The notes under the pieces are model-generated. The model was not told where the DNA came from. It saw only the letters and a program-made list of their open reading frames with translations, and ran no database searches. Source: Gigaspora margarita (Eukaryota; Glomeromycota; Glomeromycetes; Diversisporales; Gigasporaceae). Taken from it: DNA of 64,000 bases. The position numbers and the translations under genes are program-made. The stretch spans positions 199,649 to 263,648 of the forward strand of contig WTPW01000945.1 of assembly GCA_009809945.1 (NCBI GenBank). Direction: 5' to 3'. Below are positions 1 to 11,306 of this stretch, piece after piece (within the stretch, counting starts at the first letter, position 1; each line of letters begins with the position of its first letter).

Positions 1-1785
1 TTTTTTACCTGGTGACGGTCAAAACATTATGTAATCGTTAAAAAACTATTAATCGTTATATATTGTTTCAAATAATTCTGATTATAATCGATTTATAGAT
101 ATATAACAATTTAATATAAAAATGATATATATCGATTTTTATTTAATTAATTGATATATAACGATATTTTATAATCGATATAAAATGATTAAGTGTTATA
201 TATCGATCAATATCTATATATAAAATTTGCAGATGTACTAAACCAAATTTAATGAACTTTTTTTTATTTTAATTCTATAACATTATGTAATTAAGATAAA
301 AAAATTTTACTGAATTAATTTAGTAGTTATTGAAAAATCATCGCTAGAAATTTTAAAAACTTCCGAATTTATTAATAGGATCTTCAAATACACACATTCG
401 TAGATGTTACACGAACATGCATGATGATCGACAAACCAGGCACAGATTCAAATTTCGCACAGGACATCTAAAGGCGGAATTTTTGAAATTTGTCCCATTT
501 TCAAAAATTTCATATTGAAATTTGATGTCTTTGTGAATCCTTGCATTTTGATTGGCTAATAATTAATTTTTAAAAATATTTTAAAAATAATTAAAAATTA
601 ATTTTAAAATTAGCCAATAGCAGAAGGCTAAAACATGTGACTTGTCCCATTTTTGGCCAAATTTTTATGGATCATATAAAAATACTATACTTTTAAACTC
701 ATTAATTAAAAAAATTTACATTAATTTTTGAAAAGTTAAGGCCGCTAAGTTGTAGCAAATTAGCTAAATTACAAAATAGGGGCCTATTTTTTGTGATATT
801 GGTTTTATATTGAATATTATTAGCTTTTAAAGTTTGTCATATGAAAAATGATCGACATACCCTCTACCCTTAACAAGGGGATAAACGAACGAATCATTCC
901 CAAAAGTGCAGAGACGTAATTAGGTAGTTGGCCTGCATTAACCTAATTTAGGCCGATGGTTTCATTAGTAGAATTTTTTTGTTCTGACGGCACCGTAATT
1001 TGCGTCACTGTACTAACTTTTTTTTGGTGGCCGCGCGTTATTTCGGGACGCGCGCATGGCGATTTGCAAAGGGTATGATTTTATAAATAATACCCATGCC
1101 CGACAACACAATAGAATGTTAATAATAAAGAATATTATTACTTTTAATCTTAATATTAAAGCTTATTTTAATCTAAACTTGTCAACCAAGCTATTTGTTG
1201 TAGATTTGATGATTTTCAAGATTCTTCGATTCCTTAGCAATTTTTTAATCAAGTTGAGAGTTTTTCAAAACAATTTTATTATCATTGTATCTCATTTTCT
1301 CATCATCATTGTATTTTATTTTTTCATTAAGAACCAACATAAAAGTAGGATTTAAAATTTCAAAAAAAAAAAGTGTCCACAACATTCATTAGAACGCGTC
1401 AACAATTGCTAATATAATTAGTTAGACGCGATTTTTAATACGTATATATTTTATTTTTAATAATAAATACTGTATATGTAGTTGAAAAAAAATTCCACCA
1501 AACAAAAATAATACAATAATATAGTATTAAAAAAAAAAAAGATAAAACTTTAAAATATATTTTAAAAAAATCATATATGTCATATATATATATATATATA
1601 TTAATTTATGCTATATATTTTGCTAAATCAAATAAAAATGATAATTATTATGTTATGATAATCAATTTGGCAAGATTATGGAAGCCAAATTTAATTATAA
1701 AAAAATAAAAATACAAAAATATAACAAGGGCTAAAAAAGAATAAAATATACAAAAAAGAAATTTATAGTAACTTAAAAAAATAAT
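1..1785. other. AT-rich non-coding flank
   Basis: No supportable gene. Positions 1-230 are AT-rich with repeated 'atatatcgat' words. Positions 555-625 form a short palindrome (gattggctaat ... attagccaatag). Positions 836-880 match the end of the TTAA-flanked element family seen at 46.7 kb. A GC-richer patch (980-1060) has no recognisable coding content. The last 500 bases are AT-rich sequence downstream of the IQGAP gene stop. Confidence 0.6.
836..885. mobile_element. Solo end of TTAA-flanked element family
   Basis: The stretch 'atgaaaaatgatcgacat' followed by accctctaccc and TTAA is nearly the same as the right terminal repeat of the element at 46197-46693. No matching left end was seen nearby, so this is probably a fragment. 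Confidence 0.5.
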
Positions 1786-4700
1786 TTACACAAAAAATTT
1801 CTTATTAATCAAAAATATCAATAAATTAACATTAACTTTAGCGACTCCATCAAAAAGATTCATAACTTGTGTATTATTGAATTGACTTTGTAATAAATCT
1901 TCCAACCTAAGTTCCATTGAAGCACCAGGTACAGGAACACCAGCGTATGAAGCTTCGATTGAGAATATTCCCACTTCATCTGATGATATTGTAAAACTAA
2001 TTTTATCAAATGTTGAATATCCGCTAATAGAAAGTAGTACACCCTTTTCACGTAAACGTTGAGCTGTATATTTGAATGAACCAAACCGAGGAACTTTACC
2101 AGATTTTTGAAGTTCTCTGATGTGGAAATATTGGCGAGTAAATGGAAGAACTAGTCGATGTTTTTTACTATAAAATATTTAAATGTTAAAAATGTGTTAA
2201 TTGTAATTACAGTATAAGAATTATATAAGGATTATTAATTATATAAATAATAAAATCTTACCCTTTCTTTGTAGTCAATTGTTGCATACAAACATCGATG
2301 TGATCATTATAAGTTTTAATTTGATCATCAAGGTGTACTCTTTTTTCATCCAAATTCACCAAAGTTTGCCTCAATTGTCTTAATTCTTTCTGCCTCTGTA
2401 CTCTCCTTCTATGTTTGTTCCTTATATCAACAGCAATAGCGTTCAATATTTCCTGATAATTAGTCCTTCGGAAAATTTTCCCTTCCTTCTCAAGCCTTAA
2501 TATATTTTGAAGAGTTAATTTCTTTAGATCCATAAATTTCATTTCTGTAATATCATTTGATCCATCTACAGGTTGACGATCTTTATTTTTTTTATCAGTT
2601 TTACAAATTTCTGCATATACTTTTTCATCTTGATCTGTAACAGCTTTTACTAATATATCTAAAAGATTTTCACCATTTTGAACTCTCATTACAGCAAGTA
2701 CAAGACGTTTTGTTTCAACAAATAAATGTTTAATTTCTGCATCTGGATCATTCATTGCTTCTAAAGCCAATCTACTTGTAAGTGTTAATGATATTTCCTT
2801 TGTAGCAGTATCACTCAAATCCTCTTCTATAGGTGGTGCTTCACCAAGTTCGTTAAAGATTTGTCGTAATATGTCATTAGGTTGTGGAGCTATATCTTCT
2901 AATCGTTGCATTAATAATTCATGCGTTGAAAAAACTTCAATTGGAGAAATATATATGATTGGCTTGTTTGTTTTTGTTAGATCATCGAATTCATCGATAC
3001 CAAAAAATGATTCTGCTTCACCAACTTCCGTAACTAAATATTATAAAAATTAGATATTTAAATAATATATACATATAATATATACATATAATATATAATC
3101 TTTAATAATCTTTATTATTTATTTAATTTACTATTACTTACCTTCTTTAAAGAATTTTAAAAATCTATCCGATGCATATGCAACATATTCATTCAAGGGT
3201 TGTAAATACATATTATCTTCACTAAATAATTTTCCTACGGAAATTTGGTTCAACATTTTCGAAATCTGTTGCACAAAAATGAATTAATTTAGACATAAAT
3301 AAATATATAAATAGATAATACGTGATCACACAATCACACGATCGAATTATTTATGACAAACCTCGGCCAAATTTTTACGTTGCATTGGACTAACAACAGT
3401 ATCAATAACATCAAATCCTTCAGGAGCCCTAAAAAGAAAATAAGTATTATAACAACAAGACAAAAAATATATATGTATATATGGAAAAAAAAAAGACTTA
3501 CACTATAGCAGGATTTAGGTAACGATAATATATCAAATGTCCAACTACTTTTATTACGGAATCTTCACTTTCATTACTAAATTTGCTCATCAAAGATTTT
3601 TTTAACTCTTTTGCAATATATCTAATTCCGAAAGGCATTTTTCCAATTGAATTAATAATAGTTGTTAAGAAATTTTCAGTTTCTTTACGTAGCCGTTGTA
3701 AATGATGAATAAATACAGTTCGTGTTTCAGGATCATTTAACGCGTCTTGTTGACTAATATCAATTGGTTTATTTGATGGTAGACCAGTCCTTAACTCTTC
3801 AGCATTAATCAAATTTCGATATACTTTTAAAGGATCAGTTTCCAAATCCATGAACTCATCATCCATTACTTGTTTAACTAATGGAGAAAGAAGATCTCTA
3901 AGAAATTTTCTTTCTTTTGCACCACGATTATAATGTACAACTAATTTCATAAACATGAAATTTCCTCGTAAAAATTCTTGTAAAGAATCCATATTTTCTA
4001 ATTCTTGCATCATACTTTTTTGGAATAATTTAAGTAACAAATATTCCTCTCTTGCATTTTGTGCGTAACCAAATAAAGTTAATACTACACCCTCAACTAA
4101 TTTTTTAGTTTTTTCTGGGAAACTCATTTTGTTCATAATAAAAAATAGTCTTGCGAGATACATTGGTTGAGTTTGTAATAAATAAAATAATTGTTGATAA
4201 AGTTCTAAACGACGATGTGATACTTTATCAAGAGATTTTAAAGAGAAAGGACTTTGAGGTGAGGTAAGTTGAGAAAGACGACGAATTCGTTTTTTTGAAT
4301 TTGCCACAGCCAAGACTTCATCAATGGTTATACGATTCTTTACTAAAAGAGCTATCTTTATATCAAGTTGATTCAAAAGATCCTCTGATTGATTATTCTC
4401 TCGAATGCGTTGAATGACAGCTTGGCGCAAACGTTCCAGTTCTGCATATATAAAAGAAAAGGTTAGATAATTGGCTTTAAGTGTATTTATTTCAAAACAT
4501 AAATAAGAGAAATTTACCAATTTCTTCATCAAAATCAAAATCACTATCATTTAATAAATGAATAAAGTTTTTGATAGTTGTCACAGGAGGATTATTTCCT
4601 AATACTATATAGATAAATATAAATTAGCGCATTTATTAACAGTGGTAATTATCAAATTATCATGAAAAAATGTTTTTTTTTTGAAATGAAAATTTACTTA

Positions 4701-6846
4701 AACTTCTATAAGCATCTCCGGCATGTTTGGCTCGGTATAAACTTTGAATTTTAATAACTTTATCTACATTTTTTTGATAATGAGAAAATCTATCACGAAA
4801 TTTTGATCGAGCCAAAGCACCACGTGCAAGAGATTGAAGCTATAAAATAATAAAGTATATAAATAAATTTGTAAGATTATTATACAAAAAAAAAAAAAAT
4901 AAATTTAATAAACATACGTTTACAACCCATCTTTCTAATTTTTCCATTTGATTTAATCGGTTATTCCATTCTGTACGTACTAACCAACCTCTAATTTGTG
5001 ATTGAAGTCGAACTATAAAAGGTAAAGAATATTCATGTAAAGCACGCCTTTCCAATAAATGTTTCCTTGCCATATGAGTACGCGCAATTGCTTGACATCG
5101 TACAATAGCATTCTGATGTTCGGACCAATATTGTGCCATTTCTAAATAAACAAAGAATTAAAAAAAAATAAATTGAAATAAATAAATAATAATAATAATA
5201 AATGATCTAAATTAAAAGTAATATATTTTAATACATACTCTCCTCTTCTGACAATTCATTTATCACATCTTCTTTTTCTTCTTCTTCAGATGCATTTATA
5301 GTATTCGCCATTTCCATGTGTGGAGGTTCATTTAATTCAGCGGACAATACATTTCCAACATTAGCAAAACTTGGCATAATTACACCCGATGCGTCTAATC
5401 CTCTTTGTGTCAAATGTAATTGTTCATCTATAAAAAAAGTTGAATATAATATTATAAAAAAATAGATCAAAATAGTAATAATTAAAAATTTCAACGCATA
5501 TACTTTACCTGTAAATTCCAATTTTCCCACCAGATTTTTAATTCGACCTGTAAGACCTCTTCTTGATAGTAAATGACTTATTATTTTAAAAAGTATATTA
5601 GCATACATTTTTTTGGAATAACTGGTCTATTATCAAAAAAATCGAATTTCAATAATACCTTAAAGCATGTATGCAATAAATTACTTTAGGAATATTCTTT
5701 TTTTCATATAAATCCGTTAATTCAAACCAAAAAATCTAGAAAAAAAAGAGATACTCAATAAAAAAGCACGATGAATGAATTGATTAAACAGATTAAATAG
5801 ACAAACATACTCTAGGTAAACCGACTTTTTGTATACAAGCAAAGAAATAATTGATATTATCCGAATGACGAAATTGTAATCTTGCTGACTAAAATAATTT
5901 ATTAGTGAATAAAATAAAATAAAATAAAATAAAAAACAAAAATTTATATATTATAATTATTTTTTTTTAGAATTTGATTAATTACCATAAAGATCTTTCT
6001 AACAACTGATGGTTCGATCGACTTGGCCAGTTTTGCAAGCACAATACCATTTCTAAGACTTTCTTCCAACAGGATGATTGGATCAATTTCTTCAGCAATA
6101 CAAGTTTCTATCCACCTAATAATAAATGATATAATGAATGACATAATTAATGATATGATGAATGATATTATATAAATGTCATTATTATAATAGCCATAAT
6201 AAATTAATACTGTAATATCATGATCATGATGATAAAAATAATAAATTAACAATAAAATGATAAAGATTCTTTATTTTATTATTCTTTTACTATTATTAAT
6301 TTATTATTAAATTATTATTATTGCTAATAATAATTATTATTAACAATAATAATAGTTAATATATTATAATATTTTATTCATGCATACTCTTTAGCTTCTC
6401 CAATGTGGCACAAGTATTCATAAGCTTGAAGATTTTTTCGTTGTTGATCCGCCCAATTTCGTGAATTACGTCGTTCATCAGTTTTTTGAAGACGAATACG
6501 TCCTTTTAGACCTATTTAAATTTATAAAAAAAGATATATAGAAAAGTTATATATATATATTTATATATATATATATATATTAATATTTATAAAATAAAAT
6601 AAGAATCGATCTATTTAATAATTCAATTACATTACCAGTAACATCTTCAGCATTTTCCGTTATGGTTGGAATTTGTAAATCTGAAAGGTCTTTTTTAACA
6701 GACATACTAGACAATCTCCTAAGTTCGGCCACTGCGGACCTCGATGGATCTCGTACAATCGATGTAATACCATTAAGTTTTTTTGAGGGTTCCATCATAA
6801 GCGAATTAGTAAACATTGGACTAGTAATAGGTTGTTCAGATTCCAT
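1786..6846 (-). CDS. IQGAP/RasGAP-family scaffold, 15 exons
   Basis: IQGAP-type scaffolds link actin, calmodulin/myosin light chains and Ras/Rho GTPases, for example at the cytokinetic ring. Hand-built exons: 6846-6636, 6511-6388, 6115-5986, 5888-5811, 5735-5659, 5576-5509, 5427-5239, 5141-4918, 4839-4698, 4604-4518, 4441-3502, 3428-3362, 3265-3142, 3033-2262, 2167-1786. All phases agree, giving 1204 aa. Domains in order: calponin-homology domain (about 90-220, with FRHSDNINYFF), four IQ motifs (about 295-414), RasGAP domain (about 520-780, with YYRYLNPAIV at 748-757), and RasGAP_C tail ending KVNVNLLIFLINKKFFV. The last block matches the conserved C-terminus of animal IQGAPs, so the 3' end is complete. 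An Arg (about 602, in FLRGN) sits at the arginine-finger position that is Thr in human IQGAP1. The protein is shorter than yeast Iqg1 or Rng2 (about 1490 aa). The ATG at 6846 is the first in-frame Met of exon 1. Confidence 0.93.
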
Positions 6847-8520
6847 TTTATTTAGTTATTCGACGTTATTTCCAAAAGTAATCGTTAAATTATCTATCTA
6901 TGTAAACGTAGATAGTATGTGCGTACAAATAATTTTTTTTTTTTTTTTTTAATTTTTGAAATTTAAAGTGGAAGAAAAAAAAAGAAAATGGTTATGCATG
7001 CATAATTTAGTAACATCAAAGGACGGGAAGAAAGAATAAAGTAGGCCCGCATTCCAGGTATCGAACTTTATTTTAATTATATCACGTGAATAAGTAAGGA
7101 GTTTCTGTGTCAGGGGGTATAAGAATCATTTACCGTACCCGTACATACTATTAAGCCGTTTTAGCAACTATTTTATCATTTCCGCAGCAGGGGGGAATGT
7201 ACACATACATGCAACGATATAGCCATCAAGTGACGCCGTAACGTGCTGCATGCACGGAAAATACACAAAATACGTAAGTATTTTAGTTATGTAATATGAC
7301 TGTATATATGATTGTATATGATTGTATATGATTGTATATGATACTCACATTACATTGTACAGTACTAGACAGTTTAAATTAATAAATATATGCTAAAAAA
7401 TATCTTTAATTTGATTGTCCAAAAAATATAGCACTGTATAGAGATAGTGATAGTTTATTAATGTTCTAAAAGATATAGTTATTTAATGCTTTATTTAAAG
7501 ATCAATCATTAATAACTATAAAAAAACGAGAATAAATGAACAGCCACCTTTATGCACACAAAGTTAACTTGTGCAATTTACAGTTAATATTCAAATAAGT
7601 AGTAAATAATACTGTAATAAACGATATCAGATATATATTTAAAATTAAAAATTAACGTCGATTACACAAGTTATTTATGTTATTTATGGCAGATATATTT
7701 TACCTAATATTGCTTTGATTGATAGATCTATTTAAGCAACTTTAATAATAATAAAGAAAAAACTTTATTTTTACCAAAAATTTCCGAATTTATCACTAAA
7801 AAGCCTCAAACAAACCTTTTGTCTAAATAAGGGTACGTCAGTCTTTTTTGAGACGAAAAATGACATAACTGATCTCAATATCAATCATCCGATAAATTTT
7901 AGTTTTGGAAAATCTAAACGTGATTATTTTTTTGTTGTAAAGTTTATTAACGTTATCAGTTCTTATTGGACGAATACTGATCTTGTCTCTCATTGGTCAA
8001 AGTTGAGACATTTTTTTATGCACCGCAAGCGTCGCCTTTGAATAATTACGTATTTTTGGCTGGAGCCGAGGGAAAGCCTTTCAACTTATACTCTATGAAA
8101 TTTTCAATGGATCCAAATTTTAGGTTGCGTATCCAAAAATTGAACCTAAATCAGGTTCAATCAATGTCAGGATATCGAAATTTTATTATTAATAATAATA
8201 TTAGTCTAAAATATAGTAACGGACTTTTAAAGATTCAATATTTTTATTTCTGTATTTCATTCAAAAAATTATAAGTTATGTCAAAAAAAGGCAATCACGA
8301 TAGTTTACCCTTAATTACGATAGTTACCTTTTTAATGTATAAATTTTATTACGATAATTATCTTAATATATAAAGCTTATTTATGCAAACTAAAATATCG
8401 TCATAAAACATATCATCATCATAAATATGTCATTTACATTGTAAGCAAAAATTACATCTTGCGTTGAAATTTTTTATTGTGATTAATCGTATTTGAAAAT
8501 TGTTTCGAGTTTGATAAAAT
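6847..8520. other. Intergenic region without a supported gene
   Basis: This is probably the upstream region of the IQGAP gene. It includes homopolymer runs (6929-6950) and a 10-bp tandem repeat at 7310-7342. An open frame at 7993-8274 has no recognisable domain and was not called. Confidence 0.5.
7310..7342. repeat. 10-bp tandem repeat (gattgtatat)
   Basis: Just over three copies of gattgtatat lie head to tail upstream of the IQGAP gene. Confidence 0.8.
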
Positions 8521-8689
8521 CTTTAAAATGCAAAAACGCAAAAGGGCTTACACGTCAGAATATATAGAAATAAAGAATGATTCTAGAAAAAAACGAAAAA
8601 GTTTGATGATTCCGGAATAGTAATTATCTTACAGAAAAAACGGATCAGAACATTTAAGAATGCAATTCGGTTATTTACTATTTGGTACC

Positions 8690-9283
8690 ACGTAGACGAG
8701 TATAATATTACTAAACTAAAACTACTTAACCTACCCATTACTACTGTTACCGGTGTCAAAAATACGCCCTCTGAAACGACAAATCGTCTTGAACCTGTTC
8801 TAGTTCTATCAATTGGGGCTTATCCCCAACCTTTGGACAAACTAAGTACTGGTAAATGAGCAATGGGTACGGTTGTTGATATTGCACCTTTATTAGCTAC
8901 AGTAATTATGCTTCGAATGGACAATTATACAAGTCCAACACTCTCTATATCAAACGATAATTGAGTAATACCGATTCGGTCTGTTAAGTATACCTGGGAA
9001 GGGAACCAGAAATTTTGTTCTCATATGCAGTATGCAGTTCCCTCTGTGTCTTGCTTGAGCAATTACAATTCATAAGTCACAAGGCTTAACATTGCCACAA
9101 GCTGTAATAAATCTTGGAATAAGGAATTGGCTGCAAGCCTTACATATCAAGATTTCGTACTCTTGTTGATCTTCTTTTCGATAGTGCTTTTCCTTTGTTT
9201 TTGACAGATTACAAAAATTAGGGCAAAATTCACGGTTGCAACAAAGATTAATGGAAGAACAAAGATTACTTTCTTTATAAATT
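8690..9283 (+). pseudogene. PIF1-type helicase C-terminal remnant
   Basis: Conceptual translation in shifting frames gives the ordered C-terminal motifs of PIF1-family DNA helicases: KLLNLPITTVTGVKNTPSE, then LEPVLVLSIGA, MGTVVDI, MDNYTSPTL, VIPIRSVKYTWEG, MQFPLCLA, AITIHKSQGLTLPQAVINLG, KELAA, and the tail LQQRLMEEQRLLSL before a stop. The copy is dead. There are stop codons before MGTVVDI and inside 'LAWAITIH' (Trp to TGA). A 7-bp tandem duplication (atgcagtatgcagt, about 9025-9038) shifts frame, a 1-nt loss follows INLG, and sequence is missing after SIGA. PIF1-like genes are carried by Helitrons and are often expanded in fungi. No Helitron ends were identified here. The N-terminal Walker motifs are absent. 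Confidence 0.8.
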
Positions 9284-9305
9284 TATTAAGGCAATTATAA
9301 GATTT

Positions 9306-9472
9306 AAAGCTTAATTTGTAATTAATTTATAAATTATAATAAAATTTAATTTGTAATTAATTTATAAATTATAATTAATTTATAAATTATATAATTAAAA
9401 CTTAATTTGTAATTAATTTATAAATTATATAATTAAAACTTAATTTGTAATTAATTTATAAATTATAATTAA
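9306..9472. repeat. AT-rich imperfect tandem repeat
   Basis: Four copies of a unit containing taatttgtaattaatttata (near 9313, 9349, 9402 and 9444) lie between the dead helicase and the TTAA element. Confidence 0.75.
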
Positions 9473-9515
9473 CTGTTAAGACTTAAATTATTATTATTAA
9501 AAATCTAATAATTAA

Positions 9516-10094
9516 GGCTCCAGCCCACAAAACGCCGCCATTTTTCTAGTATTTAAAAAATTATTTTTAAATAATTCTTTCTGTCATTTGATACTGCCGT
9601 TTAGTGATTCTTTGAATTTAGCAACTCTTCCTTGCACTAATCGATTAAATATTTTTTTTTTCTTGCACTATCGATTAAATATATTTTTTTTCTTGCACTA
9701 TTGATTAAATAATTACCAATTCTATTCAAAAAAAAAAAATTGCATGCGAACTAGATATATTAAATTGCATTGAATTGTAGATAAAAGTTTATGTATACTT
9801 TAATAAAATTTTGTTTTCATGTACCGGTAAAATAACTTAAAAGCTTTCTTTAGTGACTAGTATAAATAGCACATTTCAATATTTTGAATTATTTAGTGTA
9901 TGAAATAAAATAGTAATATAATATAAAATACAATGTTCACTTTATTTTATTTATTTTGTATTTTTTTTGAAATAGAGTTTTGAACTGATTTAACCAAAAT
10001 CGGGAATTATTTAAAGAATACTGAACACACGTGTAGGAATCTATGAAAGGAATAAACTAGTAATAAAACGGCGGCGTTTTATATGGTTGGAGCC
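9516..10094. mobile_element. TTAA-flanked non-autonomous DNA element
   Basis: The left end GGCTCCAGCC...AAAACGCCGCC and the right end (reverse complement GGCTCCAACC...AAAACGCCGCC) are inverted repeats. Each is bordered by TTAA (9512-9515 and 10095-10098). TTAA duplications are typical of piggyBac-type transposition. The 579-bp interior has no transposase frame, so this looks like a MITE. It sits between the two oppositely oriented PIF1 remnants. Confidence 0.7.
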
Positions 10095-10112
10095 TTAAGT
10101 ATTAGTTCTAAA

Positions 10113-10325
10113 TAAAGTCATAAAGAAAGTAATCTCTGTTCTTCAGCTAATCTCTATAACATGTGCTTATCCCCAATTTTTGTAATTTATTATAAGAAAA
10201 GTACTATTGAAACGAAGATCAGCAAAAGCACGGGCTTTTGATATAGCAACAAAATGTGACTTATAGCATATTCCTTATCGATAATATTATGCCTTGCGAT
10301 TTATGACTGTATCGCGAAACTTTTT
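10113..10325 (-). pseudogene. Second, inverted PIF1 helicase remnant
   Basis: The reverse strand reads broken pieces of the same helicase C-terminus: an 'AI.VHKSQG'-like stretch, then DKEYA, VAISKARAFADLRFNSTF, and a tail whose DNA (agattactttctttat) matches the 3' end of the 8690-9283 remnant. Deletions and frameshifts are dense. It forms an inverted pair with the first remnant, with the TTAA element between them. Confidence 0.6.
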
Positions 10326-10330
10326 AGAAG

Positions 10331-11306
10331 ATTACCAGATACCAAATATTTTGATTTCCTAAAAAAAGTAAAATTAAATAAATTCAGTATAGTGTTTAAA
10401 CATATACGATTATTTGTCTGTTCGTTGTATTTTCTTTTTTACTAATAGAATTTTGTTGTTTTGCACTGATCTTGTCTTTTTGTTAATTCACTACGTATTT
10501 CGATAACTGTTCTTCAGGTGTCATCGAAGTTAATCTTCTAGCATCGTTTCTAAATTCTTATATGTTTCATTTTATCATAAAAATTTAATGTAAAAAAAAA
10601 ACAACGTATTAAGCTATATTAATTCAATTTATTGTAAGTTTTGTTTTTAATATTTCTATTCAATGATCGAATTGCCGATTAAAGAAAGGTTCTACAGGGG
10701 TTGCGAAAATTTATTATCACATCGACATTTTTAAGTGTACGGTTTTAAGGTCTTCCACTTCGCTTCCCTCCGCTCCAGCCCAATAAATCACGTAAACAAA
10801 AAAAAAAAATAATAAAGGATTTATAAGATTGATGTTACGCGTATGGATAGATATAGTACATTTCATCTATCAGTTTAAAGTCATATATAGACGCCAATTT
10901 TTTAACTGCAATATAACATAATTAATCAATAAAAATACAGAAAAAATTGATACAAATTTAAAATTGAATTGTATATAACTTAAATTAATATAACTTTTTT
11001 TAACTTTTTAAAGATAATATTATAAAAAGTTAGGAAATTTAAATTTTATAATTAAAAGTTGATGGCTTTTCGTGAAATACACCGTAGTCATTTATTTTTT
11101 TTATATTTGTTAAAGTTTTGATTTATTTGTCAAAACATTGATTTATTTGTCAAAACATTGATACATTTGTAAACATTATTATACATTTCTATAAACATTA
11201 TTTTAAAAAGAAAATAAACAAAATTAAAAAATTTTGAAATGTCTGTTTTTTTAAAAAAAAAAATAAAAATTGTCCTTTTTTTTTAAAAAAAAAAAAAAAA
11301 AAAAAA
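10331..11306. other. Intergenic AT-rich region
   Basis: No gene is visible. The right part holds long A/T homopolymers (11279-11306) directly downstream of the multicopper oxidase stop codon. It also has a short tandem repeat of 'gatttatttgtcaaaacatt' near 11119-11160. Confidence 0.5.

Noticed and set aside
1056-1355. 99-codon open frame starting in a GC-rich patch
   Set aside because: Low-complexity Ile/Phe/Asn-rich peptide, no recognisable domain, no splice partners, typical of AT-rich DNA.
7993-8274. 93-codon open frame upstream of the helicase remnant
   Set aside because: No recognisable motif and no plausible flanking exons; it ends in AT-rich sequence.
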